Positions 1 to 7,504 of a stretch of 64,000 nucleotides of DNA are shown piece after piece (positions within the stretch are counted from its first letter, which is position 1; the number at the start of each line of letters is the position of its first letter). A program made the position numbers and the translations under genes. The notes under the pieces are model-generated. The model saw nothing but the letters and a program-made list of their open reading frames with translations, was not told where the DNA came from and searched no databases. Origin of the DNA: Nocardia flavorosea NBRC 108225 (GTDB taxonomy: Bacteria > Actinomycetota > Actinomycetes > Mycobacteriales > Mycobacteriaceae); the NCBI RefSeq assembly GCF_001613385.1, contig NZ_BDCG01000019.1, positions 1 to 64,000 of the forward strand. Reading direction: 5' to 3'.

Positions 1-4
1 ACCC

Positions 5-21
5 GTCCGAGTTCCTCGGAC
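5..21. repeat. Short GC-rich inverted repeat
   Basis: GTCCGAG and CTCGGAC form 7-bp perfect arms around a three-base loop. It could be the stem of a terminator for a gene left of the window, but no T-run follows, so that is only a guess. Confidence 0.35.
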
Positions 22-150
22 GCGTAACTCAGTCCCACCTCCAACGCGGAGGGGGCCGCGTGGACATACCTACATGGTCTCACCTGCGACAACTAATGAG
101 AAGGAGGTTACAAGTCACCGACACAAAGGTGAGAAAACGACACGTTCGAT

Positions 151-177
151 GAGAATCTACATCTTCTGTAGATTCTC
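151..177. repeat. Perfect 11-bp inverted repeat in AT-rich DNA
   Basis: Arms GAGAATCTACA (151-161) and TGTAGATTCTC (167-177) are exact reverse complements around the loop TCTTC. It sits in the most AT-rich part of the window, about 355 bases before the first gene. A related half-site, CTACAAGAAT, appears near 220-230. It could be an operator or a hairpin; nothing here decides which. Confidence 0.6.
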
Positions 178-434
178 GGTTAACCTGTCGGGCACAACCT
201 GCATATTCTCAGGATGCTGTCTACAAGAATTTCTCGCTAACTTGTCGCGGCTCAGGCGCATCTTGCGGTGGCGCTCCGACTCATCAACGTCGGTTGGACA
301 CCAACACCAGCGTGCCCCCGCAGTCGCACCTTGCTTTCAGCTCCTCTAGCTGCTGACGCGTAGAGATAGACGTGCTGATCGTGCGTACTGCAAGACTCTG
401 GCGCCCGCGACATCAAATGAACCGTCGCTTCCAA

Positions 435-452
435 AGGGCCTTTGTGTTCATG
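435..452 (+). promoter_or_regulatory. Weak DosR-like box upstream of the first USP gene
   Basis: The sequence GGGCCTTTGTGTTC resembles one half of the DosR/DevR box consensus GGGACTWWAGTCCC, with a poor second half. It is about 85 bases ahead of the ATG at 533. It is listed because the same type of site precedes most other units here; alone it would not be convincing. Confidence 0.25.
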
Positions 453-532
453 ACCAATGACACGCGAGACTCACGGGACGGCCGACTTATGCTGCGGGTA
501 TTCGCCCTCGTTGAGCCGAAGGGATCAGCGTA

Positions 533-1453
533 ATGGCCACTGACCGCAACGGACGCTCGAGAAGGTCGGCAGCGGCGGCTGTCGTGGTGGGAACCGACGG
601 CTCCGACGCCGCGAACCGCGCGGTTCGCTGGGCCGCCGAAACCGCGTCCCTGCGTGGCCGCGAGTTACTTATCGTGCATGGGCTCGATCTTATGGCCGCC
701 TCGAGTGCGCTGGGCATCTACGATGTGACGGTTCCCGGGGTTCTCGAGAACATCCGTCGTCGCGGGGCCGAGTACGTTGCCGCGGCGGCCGCGCTCGCCG
801 GCACCGTCGACCCCGAGTTGCGGATCCGGACCGAGGTCGCCGAAGAGGATCCGTCGCGGTTGCTGCTCGCCAGATCGACCGACGCGCATCTGGTCGTTCT
901 CGGAGCCTCGGGCGACAGTGGGACGTTCGCCCATCTCGGTTCCACTCTGCTGGCCGTCACCGCCCACGGTCACGGCTGCATTGTGGTCGTGCGCGGTGAC
1001 GATACGGACCGGCACACCCGTGCGGCGCTGCCGGTGGTGGTCGGGGTCGACGGGAGCCGCACCAGCGATGCTGCTGTCGCTGCCGCGTTCAACGAGGCAG
1101 CGCAGCGGTCGACCTGGTTGATCGCGGTGCACGCCTGGAGTGATCAGCGGTTCGACCGGTTCGCGGGATATCCGAACGCGATTTCGAACCCCGATGTCGC
1201 TGCCGCTGCTCATACCGTTGTGGCCGAGCAGCTGGCGGGTTGGCAGGAGAAGTACCCGGAGGTCGACGTCGTCCGCAAGGTCTATCTGTTCGGTCCGCGC
1301 CACCAGCTGCTCGCATGGTCGAAGGTGGCGCAACTGGTGGTGGTCGGTAGCCGCGGGCGTGGCGGATTCCGGGGTCTGTTACTCGGTTCCACCAGCAATG
1401 CGGTGGTCCAGCACGCGAGGTGCCCGGTCATGGTTGCGCACGACGCTCGGTGA
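533..1453 (+). CDS. Tandem-domain universal stress protein (USP)
   Basis: 306 residues with two UspA domains. The first begins with VVVGTDGS and the second with PVVVGVDGS near residue 163. Each ends in the nucleotide-binding loop; in domain 2 this is the classic GSRGRGGF followed by GSTSN. Tandem USPs of this kind are abundant in the mycobacterial DosR regulon and bind ATP in the cytoplasm; the exact role is unsettled. The ATG at 533 has GAAGGGA eight bases upstream. The GerW-like gene follows after 17 bases, so the two are probably co-transcribed. Closest in style within the window is the USP at 7505, which shares the unusual first-domain loop (GASG...HLGST). Confidence 0.93.
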   Translation: MATDRNGRSRRSAAAAVVVGTDGSDAANRAVRWAAETASLRGRELLIVHGLDLMAASSALGIYDVTVPGVLENIRRRGAEYVAAAAALAGTVDPELRIRTEVAEEDPSRLLLARSTDAHLVVLGASGDSGTFAHLGSTLLAVTAHGHGCIVVVRGDDTDRHTRAALPVVVGVDGSRTSDAAVAAAFNEAAQRSTWLIAVHAWSDQRFDRFAGYPNAISNPDVAAAAHTVVAEQLAGWQEKYPEVDVVRKVYLFGPRHQLLAWSKVAQLVVVGSRGRGGFRGLLLGSTSNAVVQHARCPVMVAHDAR

Positions 1454-1470
1454 ACAGCAGGGAGGACACG

Positions 1471-1821
1471 ATGAAGGTCGACGATATTCTCGCTACGGCG
1501 AAGGACTCGATGAGTGTCCGGCGAGTGTTCGCCGACCCCGTCGAACGCGACGGGGTCACGGTGATCACCGCCGCGGCGGTCTCCGGCGGCGCGGGCGGGG
1601 GCACAGGTACCGATGAGGAGGGCAAGGAAGGTTCCGGCGGTGGCTTCGGCGTCGGCGCCAAGCCCGTCGGCGCTTATGTGCTCGCCGACGGCCGGGTGCG
1701 CTGGCAACCGGCCGTGGACGTCAACCGGCTCATAACGGCCGCCGGATTCGTGGCGGTCGTGGTGATCTTCGCCGGACTGCGCCTGGCAGGACTACGCGCA
1801 CGCCACCGTGCAGATGTGTGA
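1471..1821 (+). CDS. GerW/YtfJ-family protein
   Basis: 116 residues. It starts MKVDDILATAKDS, then VRRVFADP, a glycine-rich loop (SGGAGGG, GSGGGFGVGAKPVGAYV) and WQPAVDVNRL, followed by one C-terminal membrane segment (about residues 88-108). This is the arrangement of the GerW/YtfJ family, first named from Bacillus spores but common in non-sporulating actinobacteria, where its role is unknown. GGGAGG lies seven bases before the ATG. The gene is 17 bases behind a USP, which suggests a stress-linked role here. Family assignment is strong; function is not. Confidence 0.85.
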   Translation: MKVDDILATAKDSMSVRRVFADPVERDGVTVITAAAVSGGAGGGTGTDEEGKEGSGGGFGVGAKPVGAYVLADGRVRWQPAVDVNRLITAAGFVAVVVIFAGLRLAGLRARHRADV

Positions 1822-1970
1822 GTCCCGGCAGGGCTGAGGCGGGGAGCGCGGCGGCCGTCGAGCAGGCGCCACCCGCCGAGAACCGGACGCCTCGGCCGCA
1901 CAGCGGCACGCCCGCCGGCAGTTGGACTGCCGATGCAGCCCTTGCCGGAGCGCAGACGTCGCGCACTCCC

Positions 1971-2909
1971 CTACTCATGCTCGCCTGCACTTTCCTTGTG
2001 TGCGGATGGGGTGCGGACGATGATCAGCGGGGTGTCCACCGAATGCAGCAAGGCGTCGCTGGTGGAGCCGAGCAGCAGACCGCGGAATCCACCGCGGCCA
2101 CGACTGCCGACGACGACGAGTTGCGCATCGGCCGAGGCGTCGTGCAACGAACGCGCAGGCCGGTCCACGCGGACAATCCGCTGCACCGCGACATCGGGAT
2201 ACTGTTCGTGGTAGCCGGCCAAGGTCTCGGCGAGCGCCCTGTCGGCCGAGTTCCTGACGTCGTCCCAGTCACGGATCGGGAAATCGAGTCCGCTGGTGTC
2301 GCTCCAGGAGTGCACGGCGATCAGTCCGACATTTCGCCGGGCCGCTTCGTCGAACGCCAGCGCCACCGCCGGCGCGCTGTTGTCGCTGCCGTCCACTCCC
2401 ACCAGTACCGGTCGCCCGGCCGCCGCCGAGTCCAGCGGTGCGTCGGCGTGGATCACCGCCACCGGGCACCACGCGTGCCGAGCGACGGCTGTGCTCACCG
2501 ATCCGAGTAGACCGCGCTGGAACGCGCCCAGGCCGCGACTGCCGACTACCACCATCCGGGCCGCATGCGATCGTTTGATGAGTGCCGTGGTGATCAGCAA
2601 GGAGGTCACCTCGGTGCTGATGACCGGCTCTTTACCCGGCGACGCGTTCCGGGCCACGTGCTCGGCCTCGTCGACGACTCGCTGGCCCTGGTCGTACAAC
2701 CAGCGCAGGTCGTTCTCGGTCATCGTGGCCTCGGGACCGAATCCCGACGGAATGGCCCACGAGTTGACCAAATGCAGCCCACAGCCGTGCATACTCGCCT
2801 CGACCGCCGCCCAGGCCACCGCTCGATACGAACTCGGTGAGCCGTCCACTGCGGCAACCACATCCCGTACGGTGCGTTTCTCGTGCGCCGGGTCGGTGTG
2901 TCCCGTCAT
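1971..2909 (-). CDS. Tandem-domain universal stress protein
   Basis: 312 residues from the ATG at 2909 (MTGHTDP), which follows a GGAAGG ribosome site; the frame stays open upstream but without conserved sequence. Domain 1 starts DVVAAVDGSPSSYRA and carries GSRGLGAF with GSVSTAV. Domain 2 starts PVLVGVDGSDNSAPAV and carries GSRGRGGF with GSTSDAL. The sequence is very like the USPs at 33234 and 62503, so these three are recent paralogues. A DosR-like box lies at 3085-3098. In M. tuberculosis the OtsB1/Rv2004c neighbourhood also holds such a USP (Rv2005c). Confidence 0.92.
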   Translation of the reverse strand: MTGHTDPAHEKRTVRDVVAAVDGSPSSYRAVAWAAVEASMHGCGLHLVNSWAIPSGFGPEATMTENDLRWLYDQGQRVVDEAEHVARNASPGKEPVISTEVTSLLITTALIKRSHAARMVVVGSRGLGAFQRGLLGSVSTAVARHAWCPVAVIHADAPLDSAAAGRPVLVGVDGSDNSAPAVALAFDEAARRNVGLIAVHSWSDTSGLDFPIRDWDDVRNSADRALAETLAGYHEQYPDVAVQRIVRVDRPARSLHDASADAQLVVVGSRGRGGFRGLLLGSTSDALLHSVDTPLIIVRTPSAHKESAGEHE

Positions 2910-3238
2910 GCTCTGCCTTCCTCGTTGGCGGCCCCGCGCACGCGATCCGCTCGGGCGGGCATCGACGAATCCGGAGTGGGAATCGGCCTCCGATGGCGTG
3001 AACAGTTGCGGTGTGCTCCACCGGGTGCTTTTGTATCCGGTCCGTCCTTGAACCGAGCATCCCTGCGATGAGCCGCGCGGAGCAGGGAACAAGGTCCCCG
3101 AGTTCGTGGGCGCAAGACCCCGTGCGCGCGACCGGCAGACCGGCGGATGCCGGCGGTGACGGGGGCGGCTGTGCCGACGCGCCGCCGGGATCGGCGGGCG
3201 AACCGAACCCGGAGCGGCGAACCACTGAACCGCGGCTG
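2910..3238. other. Intergenic region with USP promoter
   Basis: About 330 bases between the DUF302 gene end and the USP start, both on the minus strand. The only structured element I see is the DosR-like box at 3085-3098. No credible small gene was found. Confidence 0.6.
3085..3098 (-). promoter_or_regulatory. DosR-like box
   Basis: GGGAACAAGGTCCC matches the DosR consensus GGGACTWWAGTCCC at 11 of 14 positions by hand alignment. The site is partly palindromic, and the USP ending at 1971 is the only gene it can serve, about 175 bases downstream. Confidence 0.55.
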
Positions 3239-3658
3239 TCAGTTCCCGCTGGTGTGGAGGGAGCCGATCGCCGCCTTCAGTTTCGTCGTTGCTTCCTCGG
3301 CGATCGGGGCGAGGGCCGGTTGTCCGGTGACCTGGACCATGATGTTCGGGTTCATGGCTTCGACGAGTATGTCGGTGTCGTTGGCGGGGTCGCGACGGAC
3401 GATGACATTGCAGGGCAGCAGGAGCCCGATCTGACGGTCTATGTCGACGGCACGGTGGGCCAGGGGCGGGTTGCAGGCGCCGAGGATCAGGTAGTCCTCC
3501 ATATCGTGGCCGAGTTTGGCCTCGAGAGTGGCGCGCATATCGATTTCGGTTAGGACGCCGAATCCTTGTTCGGACAGGGCTGCGCGGGTGCGCGCCACGG
3601 CATCATCGAAGCCGGTGGTCAGTGTGGCCGACAAGGCGAGTGCGGTGGTCTCGGTCAT
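3239..3658 (-). CDS. DUF302 family protein
   Basis: 139 residues from ATG 3658 (MTETTALA). The DUF302 signature is clear: an alternating N-terminus (FDDAVARTRAALSEQGFGVL, T-EIDM), then YLILGACNP, a conserved LLPCNV motif and a final MVQV segment. DUF302 proteins are small and often sit beside sulfur, copper or thiol-stress genes; their biochemical role is unknown. It is the last gene of the CsoR-type repressor unit (repressor, DUF2892, DUF302), 49 bases behind the DUF2892 gene, so it is probably controlled by the operator at 4293. Confidence 0.85.
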   Translation of the reverse strand: MTETTALALSATLTTGFDDAVARTRAALSEQGFGVLTEIDMRATLEAKLGHDMEDYLILGACNPPLAHRAVDIDRQIGLLLPCNVIVRRDPANDTDILVEAMNPNIMVQVTGQPALAPIAEEATTKLKAAIGSLHTSGN

Positions 3659-3707
3659 GGATCTCCTCGCTTCCGGTGTTCGTTGGATGTTCACGGGTCC
3701 GCGGGGT

Positions 3708-3944
3708 TCACGCGCGGGGGCCGGCGCAGCCGGAGGGCACGCCGAGGCGTGTCATGATCAGGGTGGCCGGGCACCAGCCGACGACGCCGTAGAGCAGCAG
3801 GTTGACGCTGACGAGCGCGGGCAGGATCAGCCACCACGGTGAGACGGTTGCGGCCAGTACGGTGCCGAGCAGGACCATCGTCGCGGCCAGCAGCGGAACG
3901 ACTCGGTCGATGGTCCATTCGCGGTGACGCACCGATGTCGGCAT
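3708..3944 (-). CDS. DUF2892 (YgaP-type) small membrane protein
   Basis: 78 residues with two hydrophobic segments (about 14-34 and 36-54) and the conserved VGWCPAT motif, typical of the YgaP/DUF2892 inner-membrane family. Members are often linked to rhodanese and persulfide metabolism. It lies 44 bases behind the CstR-like repressor and 49 bases ahead of DUF302, in one probable operon. The ATG at 3944 gives the usual length. Function is inferred only from context: handling of reactive sulfur at the membrane. Confidence 0.82.
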   Translation of the reverse strand: MPTSVRHREWTIDRVVPLLAATMVLLGTVLAATVSPWWLILPALVSVNLLLYGVVGWCPATLIMTRLGVPSGCAGPRA

Positions 3945-3988
3945 GGTGGGCCCGTCCTTTCACAAGCGGTTACGTCCCGGCCCTGTAG

Positions 3989-4258
3989 TCAGGCCAGGGC
4001 GAGGAACAGTTTTTCCAGTTCGTCGATGGTCAACGGGTCGGTGTTCTCGTCGTCCTGCCGGTCGAGGCATTCACGCAGACCGGTGGCGACGATCTTGAAT
4101 CCGGCGCGGTCGAGCGCGCGGGACACCGCGGCGAGCTGGGTGACGACGTCTTTGCAGTCGCGGCCCGCCTCGATCATCGCGATCACGCCCGCGAGCTGGC
4201 CATGGGCGCGTCGTAGGCGGTTGAGCACGGGAGCGATGGTGTTTTCGTCGCCGATCAT
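3989..4258 (-). CDS. CsoR/CstR-family (DUF156) transcriptional repressor
   Basis: 89 residues, all-helical DUF156 fold (NRLRRAHGQLAGV, then DCKDVVTQLAAV). Copper-sensing CsoR proteins use a Cys-His-Cys triad. Here Cys35 and Cys64 are present, but the residue four before the second cysteine is Gly60, not His. That two-cysteine pattern is the one seen in CstR persulfide sensors, so sulfur rather than copper is the likely signal (inference). The start ATG 4258 follows GGAG; an in-frame Met 12 codons upstream overlaps the operator zone and is less likely. A G-tract palindrome 35 bases upstream implies autoregulation. Confidence 0.88.
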   Translation of the reverse strand: MIGDENTIAPVLNRLRRAHGQLAGVIAMIEAGRDCKDVVTQLAAVSRALDRAGFKIVATGLRECLDRQDDENTDPLTIDELEKLFLALA

Positions 4259-4292
4259 GGTGTCTTCTCCTGTTTCGCAGTTCCCCATCAAC

Positions 4293-4310
4293 AATACCCC
4301 CTGGGGTATT
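4293..4310. promoter_or_regulatory. CsoR/CstR-type operator (repressor gene)
   Basis: AATACCCC-CT-GGGGTATT is a perfect palindrome with 8-bp arms and the C/G-tract architecture known for the CsoR family. It lies 35-52 bases upstream of the repressor start, in the gap behind the MMPL gene. The same core occurs twice more in the divergent MMPL/DsbA promoter. Confidence 0.85.
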
Positions 4311-4325
4311 TCGGGCGGGTGGTGA

Positions 4326-6470
4326 TCAGTGACTGAAGTTGATGGCCGGTAGGACTCGGCGTAGCCATCGTGGTGACCACCATGCGCCGTGGCCGGTCAG
4401 CCGCAGGACGACCGGGAGCAGAACCAGCCGGACGATGAGCGCGTCGAGCAGGACCGCGACGCCGAGGATGATGCCCATCTCCTTCGGCGGCAGGGGCTGG
4501 GCCAGCGCGAAGGTGAAGAACACCGCCACCATGACCGCTGCCGCGGCGAAGATGACCCGCCCGGAGTGGGCCAGCCCGTCGATATGGGCGGTTTTCGGAT
4601 CTTTGGAGCGTTCGTAGTGCTCTTTGGCGGTGGCCAGCAGGAACACCGTGTAGTCCATCGCGATCGCGAAGATCATCGCGAAGAAGAACACCGGCCCCCA
4701 GCCGTCGAGGAATCCCTGCGGGGTGAACCCCAGCAACCCGGAGCCGTGGCCGTCCTGGAAGATCAGTTTCGCCACTCCGAACGCCGCGGCCGTCGACAGC
4801 AGGCTGACCAGGGTGCCCAGCGCTGCGATGAGCGGGGCCTGCAGGGCGACCAGCAACAGCACGAAGCCCAGCACGAGGATTACCGTGACGATGACCGGCA
4901 GGTAGTTGTCGAGGGCCTGCTGTAGATCCAGGTTCTCGGCCGGGGCGCCGCCGACGAGCGCCTGCTCGGGTAGCTGTGCGCGCAGGTCGTCGAGGATGGT
5001 GCCCATGCGCTCGTCGGAGGGATCGACCTCGGGCAGCGCCTGCAGCATCACCAGACCCGATCCATCACCGGCGGGCTGGGCGGGGGTGACCATGGCGATT
5101 CCCTCGGCCGTTGCGGCTTTGTCCGCGGTCTCGACGGCGCTTTCGGCCGGGGTCACGATCTGCAATGCTCCCGGCGCACCCGGGCCCAACTGCCGCTGCA
5201 CCAGCTCATAGCCCTGACGCACCGGGGCGTCGGCGGGCACGACCTGGATCGAGGGCATGGCGACCTTGAGTCCCAGCACCGGTAGCGCCAGTCCGATCAG
5301 CACGGCCAGTGCCGCGATGGCAAACGGCCACGGGTGGTTGTGCAGAATCTCGCCCCACCGAGCAAAACGCGGCGACCGATGATGTTGCCGCTTCGCATAC
5401 GGCAGGGCGCCGGCATTGACCTTGGGCCCGAGCGCGCCCAGCGCCGCGGGCAGCAGTGTCACCGTCGCGGCGAGCACGAAGACCACGGCCAGCATGATGC
5501 CCACGGCCATGGTGCGCACCGCCGGTGCGGGCACCAGCAGCACCGCCGACAAACTCACCAGCACAGTGGCGCCCGACAGCACTACGGCTTTGCCGGCAGT
5601 GTCCATCGTTTCGGCCACAGCACGCCTGGTATCGGCCGTCTTGCTCAGGGCGTCGCGGAACCGGGCGACGATGAACAGGGCATAGTCGATGCCCAGGGCC
5701 AGGGCGAACATCATCGCGAAGTTCATCGCCCACACCGAGATCGGAGTGATCTCGTTCAACAGCACCAGCCCGCCCGCTGATGCCACCAGTCCCGCGACGG
5801 TCAGCAACAGCGGCAGGCCCGCAGCCACCAGCGACCCGAACGCCAGCACCATGATCGCGAGCGTCACCGGCCAGGAGAACAATTCGGCTTTGATCATCGC
5901 GTCGTGGTTGGCCTTGTTGAAATCGCTCCACAGCGCCGACGCGCCGGTCGGATAGACCTCCACCCCCTCGCCCGACAGGGCGGTCAACGCCGCTTTGTGG
6001 TCGTCGACCGCGCGGACCATGTCATCGGTGGACGCATTCGCGCCCGCGATCACGATGCCGGTGTGCCCGTCCGGACTGATCGTCATCCCCGGTTGCGGCG
6101 GCACCACACCGGCGAAGCGGTCGTCCCCGGCGAACTCGGTGGTCACCTCGGCCACTACCCGCTGCACCACGGGGCTGTCCACAGTAGCGGTATCGGAATG
6201 CATGACCACCTGTACGGCCGCGGAGGAATTCCCGCCGAAATGCTGCTGGGCCAGTTCGCGCACCTGCACCGACTCCGACCCCTCGGCCTGCCATCCGGCT
6301 CCGGCCAGCGAGGTGAACACACTCGGCGCGGCCGCGCCGAGAGCGACGAGAACCACCAGCCACACCCCGAACACCCAGCGGGCGCGCCCGGCCATCGTCG
6401 CGCCGAGTCGCGCCAGCGGACCGCCGATCGTCGCGTCGGCGCCTGCCCGTCCGGTCATCGTCTCCGTCAC
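4326..6470 (-). CDS. MMPL/RND-family membrane transporter
   Basis: 714 residues from GTG 6470, chosen because GGTGGAGG stands seven bases upstream; longer open reading would run through both operators. The MMPL layout is present: one N-terminal membrane segment, a large external loop, a block of membrane segments with DYALFIVARFRD, a second loop and a second block with DYTVFLLATAKEHYERS. Such pumps export lipids, siderophores or toxic compounds using the proton gradient. The substrate is not evident. It lies divergent from a DsbA-type gene and upstream of a CstR-like repressor, with two operators in the promoter, so it is probably induced by the repressor's thiol or sulfur signal. Confidence 0.9.
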   Translation of the reverse strand: MTETMTGRAGADATIGGPLARLGATMAGRARWVFGVWLVVLVALGAAAPSVFTSLAGAGWQAEGSESVQVRELAQQHFGGNSSAAVQVVMHSDTATVDSPVVQRVVAEVTTEFAGDDRFAGVVPPQPGMTISPDGHTGIVIAGANASTDDMVRAVDDHKAALTALSGEGVEVYPTGASALWSDFNKANHDAMIKAELFSWPVTLAIMVLAFGSLVAAGLPLLLTVAGLVASAGGLVLLNEITPISVWAMNFAMMFALALGIDYALFIVARFRDALSKTADTRRAVAETMDTAGKAVVLSGATVLVSLSAVLLVPAPAVRTMAVGIMLAVVFVLAATVTLLPAALGALGPKVNAGALPYAKRQHHRSPRFARWGEILHNHPWPFAIAALAVLIGLALPVLGLKVAMPSIQVVPADAPVRQGYELVQRQLGPGAPGALQIVTPAESAVETADKAATAEGIAMVTPAQPAGDGSGLVMLQALPEVDPSDERMGTILDDLRAQLPEQALVGGAPAENLDLQQALDNYLPVIVTVILVLGFVLLLVALQAPLIAALGTLVSLLSTAAAFGVAKLIFQDGHGSGLLGFTPQGFLDGWGPVFFFAMIFAIAMDYTVFLLATAKEHYERSKDPKTAHIDGLAHSGRVIFAAAAVMVAVFFTFALAQPLPPKEMGIILGVAVLLDALIVRLVLLPVVLRLTGHGAWWSPRWLRRVLPAINFSH

Positions 6471-6513
6471 CGCTGTACCTCCACCTCTTCGGAAAGCCCC
6501 CACACCTCTCTTC

Positions 6514-6529
6514 ATACCCCTGGGGGTAT
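6514..6529. promoter_or_regulatory. CsoR/CstR-type operator (divergent promoter, copy 1)
   Basis: ATACCCC-TG-GGGGTAT, 7-bp perfect arms. It starts 44 bases upstream of the MMPL GTG and has the same core as the site at 4293. Copy 2 is 31 bases away, about three helical turns. Confidence 0.85.
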
Positions 6530-6544
6530 CGTCGAGTTCCGATA

Positions 6545-6560
6545 ATACCCCTGGGGGTAT
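6545..6560. promoter_or_regulatory. CsoR/CstR-type operator (divergent promoter, copy 2)
   Basis: Identical in sequence to the site at 6514 (ATACCCCTGGGGGTAT). It lies about 75 bases upstream of the DsbA-type gene. The pair on one DNA face suggests cooperative control of both divergent units. Confidence 0.85.
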
Positions 6561-6633
6561 ATTGAGCAAGTGGGGTAGGCAGCCGCCCTGTAGACCCCGC
6601 TCAACCGCCGGAACCTCGCGAAGGAGGACCGTG

Positions 6634-7243
6634 ATGGCCGAGATCGATTTGTACGTGGACCCGGTATGCCCGTTCGCCTGGGTGACAGCCCGCTGGCTGC
6701 TCGACACCGCACACGGTGGCCGTGAAACAGATGAGTCTGGCGGTACTCAACGATGGCCAGACCGTCGACGCCGGCCATGAACCGATGATCAGCCGTTCAC
6801 GCCGGTTCGGGCGCATGTTCGCCGCCGCCGAACAGCGCCACGGCCCCGCAGGCTTCGTTCCGCTCTACCTGGCGTTGGGGCCGCGGCTGCATCCGCGAGG
6901 ACCGGATACCGACGACGATGCCGCCGCCACGGCGGCCCTCGCTGAAGCCGACCTGGATTCGGCCCTTCTCGCCGCCCTCGACGACGCCTCGTTCGACTCG
7001 CTGGTCGTCGATGCTCATCGGGACTCCCAGCAGGCTCTCGGCGCTCGCGGCGGAAGTCCCATCATTTCGATCGACGGACAAGGATTCGGTGGGCCGGTGC
7101 TCACCGCGCCACCGTCCCCTCACCGCGCCACCGCACTGCTGCGCGCGGTGATCGATGCCGCGCGCACACCCGAATTCGCCGCCCTGCAACGCCCCTACCA
7201 AGGCCCGCCGGCATTCACCACCGGCGAGCACAATATCCGCTGA
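6634..7243 (+). pseudogene. DsbA-family oxidoreductase (Rv2466c-like), frame disrupted
   Basis: The frame from ATG 6634 encodes MAEIDLYVDPVCPFAWVTARW and then loses homology. The conserved continuation (VKQMSLAVLNDGQ ... PIISIDG ... FGGPVL) lies in the next frame to stop 7243. Joined, they give a protein like mycothiol-dependent nitroreductase Rv2466c. Compared with that family, about four residues plus a frame are missing around 6710-6720, so a short deletion is more likely than a single-base misread. The active site is CPFA, lacking the second cysteine of the usual CPWC. GGAGG precedes the start. It is divergent from MMPL under two CstR-type operators. Either a broken gene or an assembly error. 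Confidence 0.75.
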
Positions 7244-7399
7244 GGGTGCCGTTCCGGAGCGCCCTGTCGTCCAGGCGGCCGAGTGGCCACACCCGGCTTC
7301 CACCCGGAACGGCCGCCTGTCGCGTCCCATCGGAGATGGGCCGGTCCCGCTGCGCGATGTGGTCTGGGCTGCTCAGCGGTCATGCGGGCCGGGGTGCAG

Positions 7400-7413
7400 G
7401 CGACCGAAGTCCC
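7400..7413 (+). promoter_or_regulatory. DosR-like box upstream of USP 7505
   Basis: GCGACCGAAGTCCC, 11 of 14 matches to the DosR consensus by hand. Its right half (AAGTCCC) is perfect. It is about 92 bases ahead of the ATG at 7505. Confidence 0.5.
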
Positions 7414-7504
7414 GGCCACGGGTGACGAATGACCGCCGCAGCGGTTGTACCTACCGGCCTAGTCTCGAAGAATCGCAGCACTGGATCACGAAGGGACAGC
7501 CGGA

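Larger units (their letters stand above)
1..532. other. Non-coding leader region, more AT-rich than the rest
   Basis: No convincing gene is visible here; the short open frames carry no recognisable domain and no good ribosome site. The stretch from about 90 to 260 is visibly richer in A and T than anything else in the window. It holds a perfect 11-bp inverted repeat (151-177) and a shorter GC-rich hairpin (5-21). A weak DosR-like sequence lies around 435-452, about 85 bases before the first universal stress gene. The 5' end of the window may contain the tail of an upstream terminator. Confidence 0.6.

Noticed and set aside
74..349. 91-residue frame in the AT-rich leader
   Set aside because: Runs through a perfect inverted repeat and has no protein-like pattern.
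6471..6707. N-terminal extension of the MMPL gene
   Set aside because: Would place both operators inside coding sequence; GTG 6470 has a far better ribosome site.
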